Program-made: the position numbers and the translations under genes | Assembly: GCA_017998575.1 (NCBI GenBank) | Contig: JAGOCV010000108.1 | Coordinates: forward strand, 1-11,923 | Source of the DNA: Burkholderiaceae bacterium | GTDB lineage: Bacteria > Pseudomonadota > Gammaproteobacteria > Burkholderiales > Burkholderiaceae | Length of the DNA stretch: 11,923 bases | Reading direction: 5' to 3' | Shown here: positions 6,789 to 11,923 of the stretch, piece after piece | Layout: every line of letters begins with the position of its first letter | Numbering within the stretch: the stretch's first letter is position 1 | Notes under the pieces: generated by a model | Database searches by the model: none | Told to the model about the DNA's origin: nothing | The model's input: the letters and a program-made list of their open reading frames with translations, nothing else

Positions 6789-7431
6789 GGGGCGGCGCCA
6801 CGGTGCGCGCCGGGCGTGGTGTGGGCGACATCTCCACTCGGCGGTTGCGCGCGCGGCCGTCGGCATCGGCATTGGACGCCACGGCCTGCTCGGATCCGAA
6901 CGCCGCGGCAAACACGGCCGACGCCGGCAGGCCGTCGTCGATCAGCGCGCGCGTCACCGTGAGCGCGCGCTGGGCCGACAGCTCCCAGTTGTCGGCGAAG
7001 CGGCGCGCGCCGTCGCGCACCTGCCGGTTGTCGGTGAAGCCGCTGACCATCAGCACTTCGTCGCGTGCCTTCAGATAGGCGGCCAGCGGCTCGGCCAGGC
7101 TGCGCAGCAACTGGCGGCCTTCGGGCTGCAGCTCGGCCGAGTTGAAGGCGAACAGCACGCTGCCGCTGATGCCGATGCGGCCGTTGTCCAGCGTCACGCG
7201 GCCGGCCGCCAGCGGCCCGGCCAGGGCCTGCTCCAGCGCCTGCAGCCGCTGCGTCTGGATTTCGCGCTGCGCGATTTCGGTCTTCAGGCGTTCGGCCAGA
7301 TCCAGCTGCATGCCCAGCGCCGCGACCAGCACGAGCGCCAGCGCGCCGACGAGCCCGGCCATCAGGTCGCCAAACACGGCCCAGACCGGCACCGACGGCT
7401 CGATGCCGTCGTCGATCTCGTCGGCCATCAT
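6781..7431 (-). CDS. MotB/ZorB-like OmpA-domain protein (ion-motor partner)
   Basis: Predicted inner-membrane, peptidoglycan-anchored partner of the DUF802 channel protein; 216 residues. A short acidic cytoplasmic N-terminus precedes one transmembrane helix (about 17-40). That helix begins VWAVFGDLMAGLVG, so Asp22 sits where MotB, ExbD, TolR and ZorB carry the ion-binding Asp. A short amphipathic linker (about 43-70, LDLAERLKTEIAQREIQTQR) follows. Then comes an OmpA-type peptidoglycan-binding domain (about 88-202): VLFAFNSAELQPEG, SGFTDNRQV, NWELSAQRA, AAFGSEQ and ARNRRVEM, keeping the family's Asp134 and Arg-rich end. The start overlaps the DUF802 stop as ATGA (7428-7431); a second ATG follows directly and either could be used. 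The linker is much shorter than in flagellar MotB. No flagellar genes are nearby, so a MotB call for swimming is not favoured. The family assignment is strong; the biological purpose is unknown. Confidence 0.92.
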   Translation of the reverse strand: MMADEIDDGIEPSVPVWAVFGDLMAGLVGALALVLVAALGMQLDLAERLKTEIAQREIQTQRLQALEQALAGPLAAGRVTLDNGRIGISGSVLFAFNSAELQPEGRQLLRSLAEPLAAYLKARDEVLMVSGFTDNRQVRDGARRFADNWELSAQRALTVTRALIDDGLPASAVFAAAFGSEQAVASNADADGRARNRRVEMSPTPRPARTVAPPRG

Positions 7432-9752
7432 GTGGCGGCCCCCGGCGCTGGCGCCGCCGCCAGCTGCTGCAACTGCTCGACGATCTGCTTTTGCGACAGC
7501 AGGCTCAGGTCCACCACGTCACGCGCCTGCGCCACGTAATAGGCCAGTTGCTCGTCGCTGCGGGCCATCGACTGGCCCAGCGCGCCTTCGATGCGCTGCA
7601 GCTGAGTGCCCAGTTGCTGGCTGGTCTGGCTGAACTGCTCGACCGCCGTGCCGAAGGCCTCGCCCAGGCGGCTCAGATGGGCCGCGCCCTCGCCCACGTG
7701 GGTGGCGGCATCCTGCAGGCGCGCCGTCTCGGCGCCGGCCTGCTCGGCGAAGCGTTCGCCCGCGCGTTCGAGCACGCCCGACGATGCCGCCACCAGCGCA
7801 TCGATGGCCGCGCGCTGCTCGCCACTGGCGTGGTTGACCGCGTCCAGCAGGGTGGCGAGCGTCTCCAGGATGCGGCTGCGCTCTTCGAGCATGGCGTTGT
7901 CGCGGACCATGCTGTCCGACAGTTGCTGGCGCAGCTCGCCGATCACGCTGGCGGCCGCGCGCGGCGCCTCGGCGGCGGCCTGCATCAGCTGCTGGATTTC
8001 GGCCAGCGTCTGGCGCGCCTGCGTTTCGGCCTGGGCCGTCACGTCGCGCGCCGTCTGCGCCAGCGTGTCGCAGATGGCCTGCTGCTGGCGGGCGGTCTGC
8101 TCGCCGGCCTGTTTCCATTCGGCCTGCAGCGCTGCGGTCTGCGCGCCGATGGCATCGCTCCAGGCTGCCAGGCGTTGCTGCTCGCGCTCGGCGAGGCTGG
8201 CCTGCAGTTGCACATGGGCTTCGTCCACCGTGCGCAGCAGCGCGGCCGATTGTTCGCCGAAAGCAGTGGAAGCCGCCGTCAGGGCCTGCAGCGTGCCGGT
8301 GGCCATCTGCTCGCCGGCCTGCAACTGGCGCGCCGCGTGTTCGCCGGCCTGCTGCCATTCGCGCTGCAGTGTCGTCGCCATCGCGGCGAGCGCGTCGGTC
8401 CAGGCGGCCAGCCGTCGCTGGTCGCCTTCAGCCACGCGCGATTGCAGGTCGGCATGGGCCTGCTCCACGGTGCGCAGCAGTGTGGCCGACTGTTCGGCGA
8501 AGCCGGCGGTGGCCGCCGACAGTGCCTGCTGCGCGCCCGAGGTGAGGTCGTCGCCGGCCTGCTGCTGGCGGGCCAGCAGCGCGTCGGTCTGCGTCGAGAC
8601 ACGCTCCACCGTCTGCTCCAGCCGGCTTGCCACCCGGTCGACCAGCGCCTGCGAGCGTTCGTCGAAGCCGGTGGTGAAGCGGCCCAGCGCGTCGCCCAGC
8701 CGGGTGCCGGCCACGTCGTGGGCGCGGCGCTGCTCGGCCAGCGCTTCGGTCCAGAGGCCGGCCACGCGGTCGACGCGTTCGTCGAAACGGCCCGAGAGGG
8801 CTTCCAGCTGCGCCTGCATGGCCTGCGCCACGCCGGAATGCAGCGCCGAAGCCTCGCGCGCGAGCCCGGCGAGTGTGGATTCGGCCATGGGCGCGATGGC
8901 CGCACCGGCGGCGCGCGCGCTCTCGGCCAGGCTGGTGCGCAGCGACTGGTCCACCGACGCGGCCAGGCCCGTGTAGGTCGCTTCGATGCGCGCATGGAAG
9001 TTGTCCTGGCTGCTGGCCAGCCGGTCGCCCAGCGCCTGGTACTGGCGTTCGAGCGAATCCATCAACGACTGCAGGCGCTCGGCCACCACCGGTAGCGCTT
9101 CGGCCTGCCGTTGCAGCAGGCGGAACGATTCCTCGCGCTGGTGCGCGCGCGAGAAGCCGCGCAGCGTGCTGCCGATGCGCACGTCGAGCGCCTGCACGGC
9201 CTGCAGCCGCTCGCGCCGCAGCAGCGACGACATCAGGCCCAGCATGGCCGAGGTGGCCACGCCCGCCACCGACGCGCCGAACGCCAGGCCCAGCCCGCGC
9301 ACCGGCGCCGCCAGCGCGATGCGCACGGATTCGAGGTCGGTCGCCGTGTCGAGCGCGGCGCCGGTGCCGCGCAGCGTCACCACCATGCCCAGGAAGGTGC
9401 CCAGCATGCCCAGCAGCACGAGCAGGCCGGCCAGATAGGGCGTGAGGGCGGGGCCCGGCAGGCTGGCGCGGCCTTCCTCGATGCGCTGGCGAACCGGCTC
9501 GCGCAGCGAAGGGTGCAGGCGCTCGATCCAGGCGGCCAGGCCGGCGGGCTCCTGGGTGTCGGCCACGGCGTGGGCGAGCGTGTCGGTGGCTTCGCGGTAG
9601 CGCCGCAATTCGGCCGCGCCCCAGACGTAGAAAGCGGCGATCAGCGCTGTCATGGCCAGCGCCAGCGGATGGCTGCCCACGTAGCCCGCCCCGACCCAGG
9701 CCACGGTGGCGAGCCCGGCGGCGAATGCGATGGAAGGAAGGTGTCGGATCAT
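7428..9752 (-). CDS. DUF802 protein: MotA/TolQ/ExbB-like channel with long coiled-coil tail
   Basis: Predicted ion-channel subunit of an inner-membrane motor; 774 residues. Four hydrophobic segments lie near the N-terminus: about 5-24, 29-47, 104-127 (LAGLLVLLGMLGTFLGMVVT) and 153-178 (GLGLAFGASVAGVATSAMLG). The GxLGTxxGM motif and the second Gly/Ala/Thr-rich helix are typical of the pore helices of MotA/TolQ/ExbB; Thr119 and Thr167 are candidate pore residues. Residues about 180-774 form a long Ala/Gln/Glu-rich helical, coiled-coil-like tail with no further membrane segment. Within it are two consecutive 80-residue repeats (410-489 and 490-569), matching the description of DUF802 as a repeated region. 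The layout (short membrane part, very long cytoplasmic tail, about 770 residues) resembles Zorya ZorA much more than flagellar MotA (about 290). ATG 9752 overlaps the DUF3348 stop by 4 bp (ATGA) with no clear Shine-Dalgarno, implying translational coupling. The partner is the OmpA-domain protein immediately downstream. Confidence 0.9.
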   Translation of the reverse strand: MIRHLPSIAFAAGLATVAWVGAGYVGSHPLALAMTALIAAFYVWGAAELRRYREATDTLAHAVADTQEPAGLAAWIERLHPSLREPVRQRIEEGRASLPGPALTPYLAGLLVLLGMLGTFLGMVVTLRGTGAALDTATDLESVRIALAAPVRGLGLAFGASVAGVATSAMLGLMSSLLRRERLQAVQALDVRIGSTLRGFSRAHQREESFRLLQRQAEALPVVAERLQSLMDSLERQYQALGDRLASSQDNFHARIEATYTGLAASVDQSLRTSLAESARAAGAAIAPMAESTLAGLAREASALHSGVAQAMQAQLEALSGRFDERVDRVAGLWTEALAEQRRAHDVAGTRLGDALGRFTTGFDERSQALVDRVASRLEQTVERVSTQTDALLARQQQAGDDLTSGAQQALSAATAGFAEQSATLLRTVEQAHADLQSRVAEGDQRRLAAWTDALAAMATTLQREWQQAGEHAARQLQAGEQMATGTLQALTAASTAFGEQSAALLRTVDEAHVQLQASLAEREQQRLAAWSDAIGAQTAALQAEWKQAGEQTARQQQAICDTLAQTARDVTAQAETQARQTLAEIQQLMQAAAEAPRAAASVIGELRQQLSDSMVRDNAMLEERSRILETLATLLDAVNHASGEQRAAIDALVAASSGVLERAGERFAEQAGAETARLQDAATHVGEGAAHLSRLGEAFGTAVEQFSQTSQQLGTQLQRIEGALGQSMARSDEQLAYYVAQARDVVDLSLLSQKQIVEQLQQLAAAPAPGAAT
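8046..8525 (-). repeat. Two tandem 240-bp repeats encoding the DUF802 units
   Basis: Residues 410-489 and 490-569 of the DUF802 protein align without gaps at an exact 80-residue period. By eye, about 40 of the first 67 positions are identical (shared EQSA-LLRTV, AH--LQ, RLAAW-DA, LQ-EW-QAGE, ARQ). Trp451/531 and Trp466/546 recur in register. At DNA level, copies of the CTCGCCGGCCTG motif recur 240 bp apart (near 8101 and 8341). A weaker related unit (residues about 330-409, with LWTEALAEQ and GRFTTGFDERSQAL) may be an older copy. Protein similarity exceeds what free drift would leave, so the repeat is probably functional in setting tail length or binding. Confidence 0.85.
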
Positions 9753-10486
9753 GGTGTGGCGATGGCGGGTGAGGCGGCAGCGGGCTCGAGAGCTGCGAGC
9801 AGCCCTTCGACCGGCTGCAGCCGGAGATCGAGTTCGGCCAGCAGCAGCTCGTGCATGTCGCGACGGAACTGCTGCAGCCAGAGGTTGGTGGCGACGGCGG
9901 CGGACGGGGCGCCGGCGGGGTCGCCAGTGGCCTGCGCCGCGGCGGCATCCGCCTGCAGCCTGCGGAAGCGCCGCTCCAGCAGCGCGGGCACGTGAAGCAG
10001 CAGACTGCGCTCGCGCGTGCCCATCACCTGTTCCATGACGGCGTCGACGGCGGCCAGCCGCGCGTGTTCGGCCGAGCGCGTGGCCAGCCGGGCGCGAAGG
10101 CGGGCGCGCAGCGGCGCGATGCCGGCTTCCATGGCCTGCTGGCGCGTCTGGTAGCGGTGGCGGAAGGCAGAGAAGTCGGCCTCGGGTTCGGCGCCGGGCA
10201 GGGGTTGCAGGCCGTTGGGGCGGGCATGGCTGTCGGCCGCGATGGCGGCTTCCAGCGCGGCGCGCACGTTGCGGTAGTCGGCGGCGGCGTCACCGCCACG
10301 CAGGGCGCGCGCGGCCACGGGCGCGGTGTTGAGCGCGCCGGCCAGCGAAATCGCGTCGTTCCAGCGCAGCCACTGGCTGAGCCGGTCGGGAAACGACTGA
10401 CGCGATTCGGAGGATGAGTCGATGTCGGCCAGCCGGGCGAGCACGCGGACGAGCGCCGGGCCGGTGACAGGGATGCGCCGTGACAT
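9749..10486 (-). CDS. DUF3348 family protein
   Basis: First gene of the motor-like operon; 245 residues, soluble, mostly helical, with no signal peptide or membrane segment. The N-terminus (GPALVRVLARLADID, then RQSFPDRLSQWLRWNDAISLAGALN) is the recognisable DUF3348 signature. The centre has many Arg/Ala-rich helices (IAPLRARLRARLATRSAEHARLA) and the end carries LWLQQFRRDMHELLLAELDLRLQPVEGLL. ATG 10486 has AAGG about 7 nt upstream and is the natural start. Its stop overlaps the next gene's ATG by 4 bp. No catalytic motif is visible and the function is unknown. Because it leads an operon whose core is an ion-driven motor, it may bind the cytoplasmic tail of the DUF802 protein or regulate it, which is inference only. 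Confidence 0.88.
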   Translation of the reverse strand: MSRRIPVTGPALVRVLARLADIDSSSESRQSFPDRLSQWLRWNDAISLAGALNTAPVAARALRGGDAAADYRNVRAALEAAIAADSHARPNGLQPLPGAEPEADFSAFRHRYQTRQQAMEAGIAPLRARLRARLATRSAEHARLAAVDAVMEQVMGTRERSLLLHVPALLERRFRRLQADAAAAQATGDPAGAPSAAVATNLWLQQFRRDMHELLLAELDLRLQPVEGLLAALEPAAASPAIATP

Positions 10487-10566
10487 GTGCGCCTTGCTGC
10501 TGATGCCGGTTGGGAAGAAAACGGAAAACCCGGCAGTTTAACGGCCACCCACCGGCGCGCCGGGAG

Positions 10567-10581
10567 TGGGCGGTCGCTCGC
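10567..10581 (+). promoter_or_regulatory. Possible sigma54 (-24/-12) promoter for urtA
   Basis: TGGGCGGTCGCTCGC keeps the essential GG and GC with the required 10-base separation and agrees at 7 of 11 defined positions of TGGCACG-N4-TTGC. Urea uptake genes are commonly nitrogen-regulated, which fits sigma54/NtrC control. In DNA this GC-rich such matches arise easily by chance, and no better promoter for urtA was seen. The leader would be about 135 nt. Confidence 0.22.
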
Positions 10582-10604
10582 GCTTGGGGCCCGCCAGCGG
10601 CGCG

Positions 10605-10620
10605 TACGCCACCCGGCGTA
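10605..10620. promoter_or_regulatory. Inverted repeat in the DUF3348-urtA divergent region
   Basis: TACGCC-ACCC-GGCGTA is a perfect inverted repeat with 6-bp arms and a 4-bp centre. It lies midway between two divergently transcribed genes, as a regulator operator would. It overlaps another 8-bp palindrome, GCGTACGC (10602-10609). The cognate regulator is not identifiable from the window. Confidence 0.4.
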
Positions 10621-10727
10621 TATGCGCGGCGGGGGGCGCTCTCCAGAATCGGCCGCATCGTCAGCGAAACGGCCACCCGGAGGGGCAGGCGGCGCGGCGA
10701 GCCGATCCAACCACCCGGAGAGCACAC

Positions 10728-11923
10728 ATGCAACGTCGTTTCACCATCCAGGCCATTGCTGCCGCCGCCGCGCTGGCAGGCGTGATGGCCTCGCCCGCCT
10801 TCGCCCAGTCGGGCGGCACCATCAAGGTCGGCATCCTGCACAGCCTGTCGGGCACCATGGCGATTTCCGAGACCGTGCTGAAAGACACGGTGCTCATGAC
10901 CATCGACGAGATCAACGCCAAGGGCGGCGTGATGGGCAAGAAGCTCGAGCCGGTCGTGGTCGACATCGCCTCCAACTGGCCGCTGGCCGCTGAAAAGGCC
11001 AAGCAGCTGGTGTCGCAGGACAAGGTCGCCGTCACCTTCGGCTGCTGGACCTCGTCGTGCCGCAAGTCGGTGCTGCCGGTCTACGAAGAAGCCAACTCGC
11101 TGCTGTATTACCCCGTGCAGTACGAAGGCGAAGAGCTCTCCAAGAACGTGTTCTACACGGGCGCCGCGCCCAATCAGCAGGCCATCCCGGCCGTCGACTA
11201 CCTGATGAGCAAGGCCGGCGGCGGCGCCAAGCGCTGGGTGCTGCTGGGCACCGACTACGTGTACCCGCGCACCACCAACAAGATCCTGCGCGCCTACCTC
11301 AAGAGCAAGGGCGTCAAGGACAGCGACATCGACGAGAAGTACACCCCGTTCGGCCATGCCGACTACCAGACCATCGTCGCCGACGTGAAGAAGTTCAGCC
11401 AGGGCGGCAAGACGGCTGTGGTGTCGACCATCAACGGTGACTCCAACGTGCCCTTCTACAAGGAACTGGGCAACGCCGGCCTCAAGGCCAAGGACGTGCC
11501 GGTCGTCGCCTTCTCCGTGGGTGAGGAAGAACTGCGTGGCGTGGACACCAAGCCGCTGGTGGGCCACCTGGCCGCCTGGAACTACTTCATGTCGATCAAG
11601 AACCCGGAAAACACCGCGTTCATCAAGAAGTGGAGCGACTACGCCAAGGCCAAGAACATCCCCGGCCACAAGGATCGCCCGCTGACCAACGACCCGATGG
11701 AAGCCACCTACATCGGCATCAACATGTGGAAGCAGGCCGTCGAGAAGGCCAAGTCGACCGATCCGGACAAGGTCATCGCCGCCATGGCCGGCCAGACCTT
11801 CAAGGCACCGTCGGGCATCGTCTCCAAGATGGACGAGAAGAACCACCACCTGCACAAGAGCGTGTTCATCGGCGAGATCAAGGCCGACGGCCAGTTCAAC
11901 GTGGTGTGGAAGACCCCCGGCCC
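10728..11923 (+). CDS. urtA: Urea ABC transporter substrate-binding protein UrtA (3' partial)
   Basis: Periplasmic binding protein that captures urea (or short-chain amides) for the UrtBCDE ABC importer. The frame is open from ATG 10728 to the right edge (398 codons visible), so the last residues and stop are missing; family members are about 420 residues. The start is supported by GGAG at 10717-10720, 7 nt upstream. The signal peptide is about residues 1-26 (MQRRFTIQAI, Ala-rich core, SPAFA|Q). UrtA-type landmarks are IKVGILHSLSGTMAISE, MTIDEINAKGGVMGKKLEP, VTFGCWTSSCRKSVLPV, LLYYPVQYEGEE, FYTGAAPNQQ, TDYVYPRTTNK, STINGDSNVPFYKEL and SVGEEEL. These distinguish it from leucine-type LivJ proteins, so the assignment is firm. 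Further urt genes and urease genes would be expected to the right. It is divergent from the DUF3348 operon with a 241-bp shared upstream region. Confidence 0.95.
   Translation, partial: MQRRFTIQAIAAAAALAGVMASPAFAQSGGTIKVGILHSLSGTMAISETVLKDTVLMTIDEINAKGGVMGKKLEPVVVDIASNWPLAAEKAKQLVSQDKVAVTFGCWTSSCRKSVLPVYEEANSLLYYPVQYEGEELSKNVFYTGAAPNQQAIPAVDYLMSKAGGGAKRWVLLGTDYVYPRTTNKILRAYLKSKGVKDSDIDEKYTPFGHADYQTIVADVKKFSQGGKTAVVSTINGDSNVPFYKELGNAGLKAKDVPVVAFSVGEEELRGVDTKPLVGHLAAWNYFMSIKNPENTAFIKKWSDYAKAKNIPGHKDRPLTNDPMEATYIGINMWKQAVEKAKSTDPDKVIAAMAGQTFKAPSGIVSKMDEKNHHLHKSVFIGEIKADGQFNVVWKTPG

Noticed and set aside
7491..9095. Long plus-strand open frames opposite the DUF802 gene
   Set aside because: Antisense shadows; the repeated appearance reflects the DUF802 repeats and codon bias. 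The minus strand carries the membrane and coiled-coil protein.
6351..10486. Complete Zorya anti-phage system
   Set aside because: Only motor-like components are present; no ZorC, ZorD or ZorE-type helicase or nuclease is encoded in the window, and no mobile-element signs surround the operon.
10545..10678. 64-bp periodic CCACCC motifs upstream of urtA
   Set aside because: CCACCC occurs at 10545, 10609 and 10673, exactly 64 bp apart, but the intervening sequences are not similar, so this is not a tandem repeat and is probably coincidence.
10290..11855. 521-residue minus-strand open frame opposite urtA
   Set aside because: The plus strand encodes an unmistakable UrtA in its own frame with SD and signal peptide; the antisense frame is its mirror and also crosses the intergenic region.
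1..11923. CRISPR arrays, tRNA/rRNA genes, insertion sequences
   Set aside because: No spaced identical repeats, tRNA-like cloverleaf, rRNA segments, transposase or terminal inverted repeats were seen; the window is filled by ordinary protein-coding genes.

Overview
The window is about 68% GC by impression, gene-dense and uninterrupted by mobile elements. The protein families suggest a betaproteobacterium of the order Burkholderiales, probably near Comamonadaceae or Alcaligenaceae. The pointers are a DUF3348/DUF802/OmpA/DUF2894 cluster, a large DUF1631 protein, a urea-type ABC binding protein and a Fiu-like catecholate receptor. Genus is inference and cannot be settled from the window.

Layout, left to right. 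(1) 1-915, plus strand: the 3' part of a receiver/PAS-like/LuxR-HTH response regulator. Its start lies before the window. (2) 916-1195: regulatory gap with a convincing Fur box overlapping a sigma70-type promoter. (3) 1196-3424, plus: a complete TonB-dependent catecholate siderophore receptor closely resembling E. coli Fiu. (4) 3425-3466: a short convergent gap with a strong GC hairpin. (5) 3467-6187, minus: a 906-residue DUF1631 protein with a long polyglycine linker. (6) 6188-6350: a gap with a candidate -10 element, an 11-bp tandem repeat and a 16-bp palindrome. (7) 6351-10486, minus: a compact four-gene operon read right to left, DUF3348 > DUF802/MotA-like > MotB/OmpA-like > DUF2894, with every junction overlapping. 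(8) 10487-10727: divergent intergenic region. (9) 10728 to the right edge, plus: urtA, the urea ABC transporter binding protein, cut by the window end.

The most interesting unit is the four-gene operon. Its two central proteins look like an ion-driven inner-membrane motor. One is a MotA/TolQ/ExbB-type channel subunit carrying a roughly 590-residue coiled-coil cytoplasmic tail with two 80-residue repeats. The other is a single-pass MotB-type partner with a transmembrane Asp and a peptidoglycan-binding OmpA domain. This is the architecture of the ZorA/ZorB motor of Zorya anti-phage systems. Here, however, the motor is paired with two small soluble proteins of unknown function (DUF3348, DUF2894) and not with Zorya effectors. 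The order and families match a gene set I recall as recurrent in Burkholderiales, so it is more likely a lineage-conserved motor of unknown purpose than a recently acquired island. The other genes have ordinary nutrient-uptake and regulatory roles (iron, urea).
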